A DNA stretch of 35,037 nucleotides from CAJBLF01 sp041663325 (GTDB lineage Bacteria; Patescibacteriota; Gracilibacteria; Absconditabacterales; Absconditicoccaceae): positions 1 through 35,037 of the forward strand of contig JBAZRN010000013.1 of NCBI GenBank assembly GCA_041663325.1, written 5' to 3'. This document shows, piece after piece, positions 18,256 to 27,475 of this stretch. The stretch's first letter is position 1. Each line of letters opens with the position of its first letter. Made by a program: the position numbers and the translations under genes. A model generated the notes under the pieces. That model saw only the letters and a list, made by a program, of their open reading frames with translations. It ran no database searches and was not told where the DNA came from.

Positions 18256-19392
18256 TTAAACGACTTCCCTCCTCATTCCACGATCTAGCTTCACCAATGT
18301 CTCATATACAATAGTACCACTCTGCTCAGCTAAATTCGCTAGTGAATTTTTTCCACGAGGATTATCAGAAATGATTTCTACTTCGTCGCCAATATGAACG
18401 GAAGTATCTATTACATAGGTAGAAAGATTCATACAGATTGTTCACACCTGACGAAAAAAAGTTTTGCGATGTTTGATAAATATTTTTCCTGAAGCAATTC
18501 TCGATAATCATTCAGCATATCCAAACGGCACGGTTGCGATAGTTTCTTTATTGCTTGGTCTATAGTCATGATGATAACTCACTCACTCCCCCGGCCAAAT
18601 CGTTTGTAAACTGATTATTCTCGACGAAAGAGAAAGCACCGGCAAGACATTATTGCCATGTTTATAAAGTGGATCTTGAACGTTTAATGGATTGTATCCA
18701 TAAAGCGCGATCCCTGGTCTATAGGCGTTAAAAAATTCATCAGTGATTTTGAACATAGCGGCGCTATTCCCGATATGCCTTCGTGTAGGAGTATATCACG
18801 CATCTATAATTTTGTAATACATACGTTTAAAGCATTGAATCTGATTATTGATGGTAGAATCTGATATATTATCTGCATCAAAAAAATGAGACAGAACCCC
18901 TTCAACGATAAGATTAGGATGACTTTGTACTTCCTTGATTATCTCTGGTAATTCATCCTCCTGGATACCTTCTCTATTCATTCCTGTATTGAGAAAAAGA
19001 TGAATTTTAGTCTCCTTTCCCAGTCTTCATAGATATCTTATAGTTCAAGCATTGTACACACAAAATGTAGCTTTTTTGTGATCAAATTTTCTATAATTTT
19101 CAAGCAACGTTTCTCCAAGGATCAAAATAGGGATTTTAGCATATTTTTTGACAATCATATATTCCGGATAACTATCTACGGCAATATAGGAAACATCAGT
19201 TCTGGAAAGCATTTTAGTAACTTGTTTGAGTCCATGACCATAGGCATTGGATTTCAGCACAGGAAAAATAGCAGCCTGTGGTTGGATGGATTGCAGATAT
19301 TCTAAATTTTGCAGGAGAACTTTTTTACGGAGCCAAATAATATTCATTGGTTTGACTCTAGGGCTGAACAATGCTCTCAAAAATCACAACAT
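18256..19392 (-). CDS. alr: Alanine racemase, 378 aa
   Basis: ATG at 19392 reading leftward to TAA 18256 with several TGA glycines. The PLP lysine lies in FPVLKSNAYGHG (Lys47), about eight residues later than usual because of a short N-terminal extension. Further conserved parts are LFLNTGMNREG, VEGVLSHFFDAD, RHIGNSAAM, ALYGYNPL, and ESVSYHHDYR, which carries the second catalytic tyrosine. The C-terminal beta domain has GTICMNLSTYVID and GDEVEIISDN. The enzyme makes D-alanine for peptidoglycan. Length is normal. The gene is isolated on the minus strand, convergent with the gene at 17763. Confidence 0.95.
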
Positions 19393-19495
19393 TTTTTTAG
19401 TATAAAGTATAAAGTATCAAGTATAAAGATTTGTATATAAGTAATCATCAGCTCAAGATATTCAAGAAAACATTTTCTTCTAGGGAGTAAAAATC

Positions 19496-19568
19496 ACTTC
19501 CCCACCCTAAAGAATGGGTTGGATATAGAACTAGATTTAGCCAACCTGGTCCTTTAGGGCCAGGAAGT
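19496..19568. repeat. Multi-hairpin block resembling an IS200/IS605-type end
   Basis: Outer arms ACTTCC (19496-19501) and GGAAGT (19563-19568) enclose CCACCC/GGGTTGG (19502-19522) and an 8-bp stem CCTGGTCC/GGGCCAGG with TTTA loop (19545-19564). GTTGG and CCAAC can also pair across the middle. The GC-rich hairpins with ctttaggg loops resemble ends of IS200/IS605 elements, but no transposase is present. It may equally be a structured leader. Confidence 0.4.
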
Positions 19569-19653
19569 AAACACAAAAAAAATATATGATTTAGAGCCAG
19601 AAAGCAAATACGAAGCAAAAATTACTCGTCCCTAATAATTCAGTAATCAATTC

Positions 19654-19681
19654 TTGAATTTGAAACATAAAAAGATATTGT
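19654..19681 (+). promoter_or_regulatory. Possible promoter for clpC
   Basis: TTGAAT at 19654-19659, 16-bp spacer, TATTGT at 19676-19681, 35 nt before the start codon. The match is moderate. No CIRCE-like repeat overlaps it. Confidence 0.4.
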
Positions 19682-19716
19682 AGAAAAAACGAAAAATTTA
19701 TTCAGTAAAAAAATCT

Positions 19717-22296
19717 ATGTTTTCACAGATACAAACACTCCTCACGAATAATTCCAGCACATGCATAACTCATGCGAATAAGCTGGCCTTTACCAACAGA
19801 CAAAGAACTATTCATGGCGAGGATTTATTTTGGGGGATTTCTAGTTTCCTCAAACATCATGATCTCAACATAATTTTTTGGAAACTATTGGGCGTTTCAG
19901 AAGAACTTTTGGAAGAATATTTTCAAAACAAATATACCCTATCCATGATAACAGGAAGTTTGGAGGAAGCTAAAACACTGCCATTCAGCAAGAAAATTTC
20001 ACAAGAATTCAAAAAACATATCAATGAAACAACTAAGAAACTAGACCTCGATATCCTATTTTGCGTATCATTTCAAGATTTGTCAAACCAATTTACCAAC
20101 CACCTATACACCCACAACATCAATCCAGAAAGCATACTTGAGAACTACAAAAAACTCAACAAAAACCCTATCATATTGCAGATGTGATTATTTGCTTTTT
20201 TACAAACTTTGAGTAAAATCTTCATAACGTTCAATTTAGATGTTAACAAGATTAAACTTATGGAAATCGAAAAAATGCAAAAGATGAACAATATCAATAT
20301 GCTCTTGGATGCCGTAGAAAGCGAAATCGTAGAAAAAGATAATACGATCGCAACGGGAGAAAAAAGCAAAAAAGAAGAAAAAAAACTCACGATAGAGTAC
20401 TTCGGTACTGACCTAACTAAAGAAGTCAAAGACGGACTGATCGACCCTATCATCGGAAGACAAAACGAAATTAATCAGATCATCTATACGCTTTTGAGAA
20501 AAAATAAAAACAACCCACTGCTCATCGGAGAAGCCGGAGTAGGTAAAACCGCCATTGTAGAATGATTGGCGCAAAAAATCGTCCAAAACGATGTCCCAGA
20601 AAAGCTCAAAAACAAGAGGATATTTTTGCTCGATATGGGAACATTAGTTGCTGGCACGAAATATAGAGGGGAATTTGAAGCGAGAATAAAATCTATCCTC
20701 GAAGAAGCGATGGATCCAACCAATAACATCATCCTCTTTATCGACGAAATTCACACCATCATCGGAGCAGGAGGACAGGAAAATGGAGATGCGGCGCAGA
20801 TGCTTAAGCCACTCCTTTCCAGAGGGAAAATCAAACTTATCGGATCAACTACGTTCAATGAATATCAAAAATACATCGAAAAAGATGCCGCCCTCAAAAG
20901 AAGATTTCAAGAAGTAATAATCAATGAACCAGATATTGAAACAACGAAACAAATTCTTGTCGGATTGAAACAAACCTACGAAGATTTTCATGGAGTCCAA
21001 ATCAATGATGAAGCGCTCGACGTAGCGATCAATCTCAGTAAAAGATTTATGATGAATAAATTTTTGCCAGATAAAGCTCTCGATATTCTCGATGAATCAT
21101 GCGCAAGAAAATCTACTATGAATCAAAAGCTCGGCAATGATAAAGATTACAAAAAATTTGAAGAAACACTTATCAAGATCCAAAACAAGATCGAAGAAGC
21201 TATCGAAAAACAAGATTACTTTGGCGCTGCAGAGCTCAAAGCCAAAGAGGAAGAAGCAAAAATAGAAATGACAAAGATCAGAACCAATAAAAACATTCCT
21301 ATCAATCTCAGACCGATTATTACCAAAGAAGATATTGGTAATGTCCTAGCAGATAAAACAGGCATTCCAACAAATATCGTCAATGAATCCGAAATAGAGA
21401 AGCTCAGAAGACTGAGTGAAGAGCTCAAAAAGAATATTATCGGACAAGACGAAGCTGTGGAAGCAGTAGTCAAAACACTTACGAGAAGCAGACTTTCAGT
21501 GATAAAATATACCAAACCTATCGGTTCGTTTCTTTGTCTAGGGCCAAGTGGTGTAGGTAAAACATATTTAGCTAAACTGATCGCGAAAGAATATTTCGGA
21601 AATCCTGACGCCATGATCAGGATAGATATGTCTGAATTTATGGAAAAATATTCAGTCTCCAAACTTATCGGTTCTCCTGCGGGATATGTAGGATATGAAG
21701 AAGGCGGATGACTCACCGAAGCAGTCAGAAGAAAACCATATTCAGTGATATTATTTGATGAAATAGAAAAAGCATCTACTGATGTGCTCAACATTTTACT
21801 CCAGATTTTGGATGAAGGTCATCTCAAAGACGCTAAGGGAAGAATGATAGATTTCAAAAACACAATCATCATCATGACCTCAAATATCGGATCAGAAGAA
21901 TTTATAAAAAAACAAAGCACAATTGGGTTTGCGACGGGAGAAAAAGGTGATATCAACGACAAAGCGTTTGAGCTCGTCAAAGAAAGAGTGATCGAAGAGA
22001 TGAAAAATTTCTTGACGCCTGAATTACTCAACAGAATTGATTATAAAATTGTCTTCAAACATCTCAGCAAAGAAATACTTGCCAAAATCATGAAAAACAA
22101 AATCACACAATTTTTGGACGCGCGAAAACTAAATTCTGAAATCACATTACCAAAATATTCTGACAAACAGATCAAAGATATTATCGAGAAGATCTACGAA
22201 CCCCAATACGGCGCAAGACCGCTCGACAGGTATATCCAAGACGAAATTGAGCCCCAACTTATCGCCAAAATCATGAAAGTAAAAAAGACTAAATAA
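19717..22296 (+). CDS. clpC: ClpC-type AAA+ protease unfoldase, 859 aa
   Basis: ATG 19717 to TAA 22296; three TGA glycines join four fragments. Order of parts: a divergent N domain (1-150); first AAA+ module with Walker A GEAGVGKT (271-278), IILFIDEIHTIIGAGG, pore loop region GTKYRGEF and arginine finger LKRRFQEV; a short middle region with a UVR-like stretch (IQNKIEEAIEKQDYFGAAELKAK as a helix pair, abbreviated here); second AAA+ module with Walker A GPSGVGKT (609-616), GYVGYEEGG and ILFDEIEKA; and a D2-small domain. The IGF in STIGFATGEKG is where ClpC/ClpA carry the ClpP-docking loop. The UVR-like piece, the short middle region and this loop favour ClpC over ClpB. It feeds proteins to ClpP, which is not in the window. 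Confidence 0.93.
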
Positions 22297-22364
22297 ATAT
22301 TTATGTAATTTCTGCAATTGAGTAAAATGTACTATTCATATTTTTATTATGTGTGATTAGAATA

Positions 22365-22724
22365 ATGTACGAAGATATTATTGTTATCACCAAGCCAGTA
22401 TCACTTACGATGATCAAAAAAACATCCAAACAATGATTTGGGGATTTTGTGAAAGCAGTAGTTGATATACAGCAAAATATTATGGCAATAAATGGAGAAT
22501 TACATGCAGACGAAGAAGGCATTTTGTTAAAACACTGATCTGATCAGAAAAATCTTTGGTGAATTAACTTATATCCATATGAATTTGACAAAGAAAATTG
22601 GATAGAATTTGATTCGTTGATCAATATCAGACCATCCATGAATAATCGCTCTAGATGAGTAGAAGACATAGATATTCAAAGAAAAATACAGGAAATAGTT
22701 CATTTACTTATCAAAAAGAAATAA
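22365..22724 (+). CDS. DUF5674 family protein, 119 aa
   Basis: ATG 22365 to TAA 22724, with four TGA glycines, so it is not visible under the standard code. The pattern MAINGELHADEEGILLKHGS, then NLWGINLYP, then WIEFDSLINIRPSMNNRSR matches what I remember as DUF5674, a small protein common in Candidate Phyla Radiation genomes; the GINLYP and FDSLINIRP segments are the recognisable parts. No function is established. It lies 68 nt after clpC and one base before the next gene, with which it must be co-transcribed. Confidence 0.8.
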
Positions 22725-22725
22725 T

Positions 22726-23061
22726 ATGATGCATCATACTCAGTTAGCAGAAGGTAAGCGGAGTACACTTTCTTTTCTCCAGCAGATGGGAAATATTTGA
22801 AGTGAGGTATATCGTGCTCAGCAATCACAACATAATAACACGCAAAGACATAAAAATGCCAAAGAAAGAATGCTAGAGCTTATAGATTTGACCTTGCAAG
22901 ATACCAAAGGTACGTTACCACAAAAAATAGAAGTAGCGAGAATGAGAGAAGTATTATGCGATTTTTTTTATGGAGAAAATATCTATCATACAGACGCTAA
23001 TTTTTTGAATAAATATTTTCTTTCATTTGGCATATTAGCCAACCAAAAGACAAAGAGATAA
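22726..23061 (+). CDS. Conserved small protein paired with DUF5674, 111 aa
   Basis: ATG 22726 (a second ATG follows) to TAA 23061; one TGA encodes Gly of NIGSEVYRA. Recognisable pieces are the start LQQMGNIGSEVYRAQQ, KERMLELIDLTLQDT and MREVLCDFFYGENIYHTDA, followed by LNKYFLSFGILA. From memory, similar proteins in other CPR genomes share GSE-x-x-RA, ERALELIDLT and REVLCDYFYG and are all-helical. Only one base separates it from the DUF5674 stop, which suggests translational coupling, as in two-component toxin-antitoxin pairs. That role is my inference. Confidence 0.75.
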
Positions 23062-23154
23062 GAATATAAAATACCGAATTTATAGAAACAAGTACTCCAT
23101 AAAGTTTCAAGACTATGTTCTTGCCACTTGACTTTTTTAATAAATTACTTTCAG

Positions 23155-23182
23155 TTGACTTTTCAGAGAGTTTTCTTATGAT
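23155..23182 (+). promoter_or_regulatory. Promoter for the first sorting-domain gene
   Basis: TTGACT at 23155-23160, 16-bp spacer, TATGAT at 23177-23182. It gives a leader of about 115 nt that contains the motif shared with the second cassette. Confidence 0.6.
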
Positions 23183-23208
23183 GTTTTACGTAAAAAAACA
23201 AAAATAAA

Positions 23209-23247
23209 TATATAGGGTTTACCACTTGTACCCACAAAGAAAACAAG
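23209..23247 (+). promoter_or_regulatory. Shared leader motif, cassette 1
   Basis: The untranslated leader contains tatataggg, then ccacttgtacccac, then aaaacaag. The leader of the second sorting-domain gene (27391-27425) has tatataggg, cttgtgcctacc and aacaag in the same order and at a similar distance from its ATG. Confidence 0.5.
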
Positions 23248-23304
23248 TTTTCATTCTCTGGAATTCAACAAAAAATCAACAAAAACAAAATAAAAAATAA
23301 AAAT

Positions 23305-24666
23305 ATGAAAAAATTAAACAATTTTTTTAAAAAAACTATTTTCCCAGCTCTAATGGGAATATGGGCAATTCTGCTACCGATAGTAGATACTGTCCAAGGA
23401 CAAACATACACCAGATATTATATGGATTCCCTGACAAACTTTCAGACATTATATCCATGTAAAGCGGCAGCTGATACACTTATATTTTATAAGCCAGCTG
23501 CATTTACCAGTGGATTATTACACTGGAATTGTAATATACCACCATACAACTATTATGCTGATAGCTTATGTATTCCCAACGATTACAATAGTTATAGTGG
23601 CGCTACTGGATTTAGTTGTTTCAGTGGCAACACTTTGCCAAATAAAACTGTATTTGTAATATTTGGTTCTTCTCCAACACATCCAATACTTCATGACACT
23701 ATTTTCTGTCTAGGCGGATCAGCAACTCTGAGTCCAGGAAACTATACAAGTTACGTCTGGTCAACAAACGAAACATCACCAACCATTTCTGTAACTCAAT
23801 CCGGAAATTATTCAGTCACTGTCACGGATAATGGATGTACCGATACAACAAGTGCTGCAGTTAAGGTGATAGTACCATATGAAGAACAGCACATTTGTTA
23901 TGTCACCTGTGATTCTTTATTCTACAAAAATCGTATCAATTTTGAAAGAAATATGGGAGTTGGTATCGATTCAATAGAGATTTTTAAAGAAACAACACAA
24001 GATACATGGGTGCCAATAGGCAGCGTTCCTAATACCGATTCTTCTTTCGTAGATATGTTGTCCAACCCACAATTAAATTCAAATTCATATAAGATTATGA
24101 TTGTTGATAGTTGTGGAAATAGATCTTCATTAAGCCCTTATCACAAGAGTATAAACCTAGCAGTAGACCCATTTCAAATACATCCATTGTTCACGTGGAA
24201 TAATTACGAAGGTATTGTTGTAAGTACATATACCTTATATGGTATCCAAGCGGATGGACAAATCAATGCTGTCATTACAGATTTGGTCCCTGCATCTACA
24301 GGAGAAATGAACCTATATAGCTGGGATGCTTCAAATAATCCTTACATCAAATTCTTTGTAGGATTTCATTGGAGCTGTGGGCAAAACCAAATAGTAGTAC
24401 GATCAAATGATTGTATATTACGCATCACAAATATCGATAAACAAAAAAAACTTACTGATCTAATCAGCATATATCCTACACCGACTAATGGTAAGATAAC
24501 TATCACGACCAATCTCTCTATTCAAAATATCAAAATATATAATACTTTGGGACAGATAATTCTAATCACCAAAGAAAAAAGTTTTGATATGCCTTATAGA
24601 GGATTTTACTTGGTGGATATACAAACCAATAAGGGTGTCATAACAAAAAAAATAATAGTTCAATAA
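23305..24666 (+). CDS. Secreted Ig-like protein with type IX (Por) sorting domain, 453 aa
   Basis: ATG 23305 to TAA 24666. A signal peptide covers about residues 1-33 (basic start, then ALMGIWAILLPIV, then VQGQ). An Ig/SprB-like domain lies at about 128-195 (FCLGGSATLSPG, YVWSTNETSPTISV, GNYSVTVTDNGC). A fibronectin-like part begins HICYVTCDSLFYKN and includes VDSCGNRSSLSPYHKSI. The C-terminal 70 residues (ISIYPTPTNGKITI, IYNTLGQIIL, GFYLVDIQ, KKIIVQ) are a type A sorting domain as used by Bacteroidetes T9SS to cross the outer membrane. About 26 glycines and no TGA, unlike its neighbours. It is paralogous to the gene at 27476. Function is likely surface binding (inference). Confidence 0.88.
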   Translation: MKKLNNFFKKTIFPALMGIWAILLPIVDTVQGQTYTRYYMDSLTNFQTLYPCKAAADTLIFYKPAAFTSGLLHWNCNIPPYNYYADSLCIPNDYNSYSGATGFSCFSGNTLPNKTVFVIFGSSPTHPILHDTIFCLGGSATLSPGNYTSYVWSTNETSPTISVTQSGNYSVTVTDNGCTDTTSAAVKVIVPYEEQHICYVTCDSLFYKNRINFERNMGVGIDSIEIFKETTQDTWVPIGSVPNTDSSFVDMLSNPQLNSNSYKIMIVDSCGNRSSLSPYHKSINLAVDPFQIHPLFTWNNYEGIVVSTYTLYGIQADGQINAVITDLVPASTGEMNLYSWDASNNPYIKFFVGFHWSCGQNQIVVRSNDCILRITNIDKQKKLTDLISIYPTPTNGKITITTNLSIQNIKIYNTLGQIILITKEKSFDMPYRGFYLVDIQTNKGVITKKIIVQ

Positions 24667-24688
24667 AAATATTTGTGATCATAATAAT

Positions 24689-24724
24689 CCCGTGCTAGGT
24701 ATACCTAGTTCACGGGTTTTTTTA
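24689..24724 (+). terminator. Strong intrinsic terminator
   Basis: Stem CCCGTG/CACGGG (24689-24694 with 24711-24716) encloses the palindrome CTAGGTATACCTAG and is followed by eight T. It ends the gene at 23305. Confidence 0.9.
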
Positions 24725-24781
24725 TAAATTAACAACTCAGCAATTGTTCCGAAATTCCTATATAATGAAAGATATATTATT

Positions 24782-27121
24782 TTAATATAATTGAACTGCT
24801 TTTCGCACTAAATTACTTCCACTATAAAGACAAATATAAAGTCAAACACTAATTCAACTATAATATTTCATTCCTCATTCTTCTGATGCAAAACATGTTG
24901 TTCAATATGGATCAGATGTTTCTTTATATAATTTTAGCAATCATCCACCAGTCAATTGTATATTTCCACTTACTTCGAGAGCTTCTGTTGGAGCAATTGT
25001 TCCGATACCAACATATCCATTCGCAGCAAGAACTGTCATAGCGTTAGCTTCCGAACCAATTCCTGCGCCTATTCATATTTCAAAGATTGCTCCTGGTATT
25101 CATTCATTATACTTCCCCATTGCTATAGAACCAGTTTCATTAGCATTTGTATAATATCCAATCGCTGTGGAAGCGTATCAATCAGCATTTGTAGAATACC
25201 CCATAGCTGTGGAAGCATATCCATTAGCATTTGTATAATATCCCATCGCTATAGAAACATATCCACTAGCATATGCATGTTGTCACATAGCAACTGAAGC
25301 AAACGCATTTTCATTAGTGGTCTCTGATTCATATCCCATCACAGTTGAGAGATCTCAATAAGCGATTGTTGATTGTCCTATAGCCGTAGAAGAATATCAA
25401 TTAGCATGTGTTTGAGTTCACATAGCGGTAGAGTAATCTCAACTAGCGGACGTTGATAATCACATCGCTGTAGAATAATTTCAAGTAGCAGTTGTACCAT
25501 ATCCCATTGCTGTAGAACCAGTTCAATAAGCATACGTACTCCATCCCATTGTAGTAGAATAATCTCAAAGAGCATATGTTCCATATCACATTGCTGTTGA
25601 AATCCGTCCGTTGGCGTGTGTCTGTTGTCCCATTGCGGTAGAAGCTTCTCAAGAAGCTGTTGTTGAATACCCCATTGCAGTTGCTGCTCTTGAGTATGTT
25701 ACTGAATTTTCTCACATTGCCGTAGCAGCTTGTCAATAAGCAGTTGTTCAATATCCCATTGCTGTAGATTTAGATCATGCGGCAATCACTCATTCTCCTC
25801 TAGTAATAAATCATGATGAAGTAATATTTCCTATGATTTGTAATTTGTTATCGGTTGGATTGTTCGTTCCTATACCTACATTTCTAGAGTTGATATTGTA
25901 AATATCATTATTATTTATTCATGTCGCCCAAAAAGAAGATCATCCACCTAATCATGCAATCAATGTACCACTTCCATCAGTTCATAAACAAGTAACGTTT
26001 GTATAAAAAGGAAAACTCACTGCACCACTATCTCGGACAGTCATAGCATTAGCCTCATCACCAACACCCATACCCATTCAGACCTCAAATAGACTAGCAG
26101 AATATCAAATATTATATTTTCCTATTGCTGTAGAAGAATCTGCATTAGCAGTTGTACCCTCACCTATCGACGTAGAACCATATCACCTAGCTATTGTTCA
26201 TATACCCATAGCTGTAGAATATCGTCAAGTAGCTCGTGTAGCATATCCCATTGTCGTAGAACCAGTTCAATTAGCATGTGTTGATTTCCCCATCGCCGTT
26301 GAATTATCTCAATTAGCTCGTGTACTATTGCCCATTGCCATAGAATCAGTTCAGTTAGCTTGTGTATCAGATCCCATCGCTGTAGAATAATATCAGTTAG
26401 CTTGTGTAAGACTTCCCATTGCAGTAGAGTAATCTCAACCACCAGTTGTATAAGACCCCATTGCAATAGAAAAGTTTCAACTAGCAGTTGTATAGTATCC
26501 CATCGTTGTTGAAGCATTTCAACTAGCGATTGTTCATCCTCCCATCGCTGTAGATCCCCCTCAAAGGGCATAACTACTTCCCATTGCAGTAGAATTAGGT
26601 CAATTAGCTTGTGAAGTGTTTCCCATCGCAGTAGAATAATCTCAACCAGCTGTTGTGTAAACTCCCATTGCCGTAGAATACAATCAATTAGCCGTTGTAT
26701 TCATTCCCATTGCAGTAGACATCCATCAACTAGCTGTTGTTTGCCATCCCATTGCAGTAGAATAATCTCAATTAGCTGTTGTATGGTATCCCATCGCAGT
26801 AGAATAATTTCAACTAGCACTTACTCAAATTCATTTTTCTATAAATCACCATGAGTTGATATTGCCGCTGATAGTGACTTTAGCAAGAGAAGTAGTAGTT
26901 CCAATACTCACATTACCAGCGAAATATGCATCTCCGCTCGTTCCGTCCAAGATAATCCCTGTAATCGCTAATGGACTATTGCTTCCATCATTGGTGAGGA
27001 AAATTTGTTGAATATATTGGATAGCATTTGGCGCGATAGGCACAACATCAAACGCTCTTGCTATAAAGAATATGCAAGACATTCATAGAAAAAATAATGT
27101 AGCTCATTTGATGAAGCTCAT
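24782..27121 (-). CDS. YadA-head-like repetitive surface fibre A, 779 aa
   Basis: ATG at 27121 reading leftward to TAA 24782, open only with TGA as Gly (about 54 TGA). A signal peptide/anchor (SFIKGATLFFLGMSCIFFIA) leads to FDVVPIAPNAIQYIQQ and VSIGTTTSLAKVTISGN. Then comes a block of about 17 repeats of 14 residues (NYSTAMGYHTTANG, DYSTAMGWQTTASG and so on), a linker with FEVGMGMGVGDEANAMTV and NVGIGTNNPTDNKL, a second block of about 14 repeats, FEIGIGAGIGSEANAMTV, and YVGIGTIAPTEALEVSG. The end is a Cys-containing tail (CFASEEGGMKYYSG, LYICLYSG). The S-x-A-x-G-x-x-T-x-A-x-G pattern matches trimeric autotransporter head repeats, which form a beta-roll. No C-terminal outer-membrane barrel is present. 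Probably an attachment fibre. Confidence 0.85.
25150..25780 (-). repeat. 42-bp tandem repeats, fibre A block 2
   Basis: About 14 imperfect 42-bp units, each encoding (S/T)TAMGxx-T-x-A-x-G-x-x. This block is more degenerate than block 1 and has one unit with a five-residue insertion (ESETTNENAFASVAMG). Confidence 0.8.
26165..26822 (-). repeat. 42-bp tandem repeats, fibre A block 1
   Basis: About 16-17 units of 42 bp. At DNA level each unit reads, on the minus strand, tctacngcnatggga, six variable bases, acanca gctantTGA, then six variable bases. The second glycine is almost always TGA and the first GGA. Confidence 0.85.
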
Positions 27122-27170
27122 AGTACCTTTTCTTGACTGTAACTTTTTGCTTGTGAAGGACATGTTTCGA
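26927..27170 (-). repeat. Duplicated 5' segment, fibre A copy
   Basis: The start region of fibre A (start codon, signal peptide, first about 57 codons and about 40 bp upstream) is nearly identical to that of fibre B at 31020-31255, with only scattered single-base differences. Homology ends abruptly after the shared ITGIILDG. Confidence 0.85.
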
Positions 27171-27259
27171 AATGATAAATGATAAATTATAGATTAAACT
27201 TTTAACTTTAGGTTTAGAGCTTTAGGTTTACCCGCCGAGGCGGGCTTTCAGCTAATCTA

Positions 27260-27287
27260 AGTATACCCCCAGCAACTAGAAACACAA
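27260..27287 (-). promoter_or_regulatory. Promoter of fibre A
   Basis: On the minus strand: TTGTGT (27287-27282), 16-bp spacer, TATACT (27265-27260). The whole block is repeated before fibre B. A CCCGCC/GGCGGG hairpin at 27231-27245 lies in the leader of this copy only. Confidence 0.6.
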
Positions 27288-27316
27288 AAAAAGAGTCACT
27301 ACATTAGTATTTTGGA

Positions 27317-27344
27317 TTGACTTTAATATATGAATAGATATAAA
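27317..27344 (+). promoter_or_regulatory. Promoter for the second sorting-domain gene
   Basis: TTGACT at 27317-27322, 16-bp spacer, TATAAA at 27339-27344. Transcription would begin just before the leader motif at 27391. Confidence 0.55.
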
Positions 27345-27390
27345 AGGGGTGTAAAAAAGAGGGTCTTTATCAGTAAAACAAAAACACAAC

Positions 27391-27425
27391 TATATAGGGC
27401 TACTTGTGCCTACCAAAAAAACAAG
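27391..27425 (+). promoter_or_regulatory. Shared leader motif, cassette 2
   Basis: Contains tatataggg, cttgtgcctacc and aacaag, matching the leader at 23209-23247 in order and spacing. Confidence 0.5.
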
Positions 27426-27475
27426 CAAAAAAAAACAAAAATAAAAAAATTAACAAAAATAAAAATCTAAACAAC

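Larger units (their letters stand above)
19393..19716. other. Intergenic region between alr and clpC with folded block
   Basis: No gene is supported. It contains imperfect tandem copies of agtataa at about 19399-19428, the folded block at 19496-19568, and a possible clpC promoter at 19654-19681. Confidence 0.6.
27122..27475. other. Divergent intergenic region between fibre A and sorting-domain gene 2
   Basis: No gene is supported. It holds the fibre A promoter (27260-27287), its leader with the GC-rich hairpin, the plus-strand promoter at 27317-27344 and the shared leader motif at 27391-27425. Confidence 0.65.

Noticed and set aside
21216..21794. Long minus-strand open frame opposite clpC
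   Set aside because: Ser-rich antisense shadow of the second AAA+ module.
24956..25297. Ser/Cys/Ile-rich plus-strand frames at 24956 and 30190
   Set aside because: Periodic antisense shadows of the 42-bp repeats in the fibre genes.
25378..26571. Leu/Gln/Trp-rich minus-strand frames (QQWD repeats)
   Set aside because: They are the fibre repeats read in the wrong frame; the right frame gives STAMGxxTxAxG and is open for 779 codons with TGA as Gly.
25150..26822. CRISPR array as an explanation for the regular repeats
   Set aside because: The period is a constant 42 bp with no separate spacers, and variation follows codon positions, so these are protein repeats.
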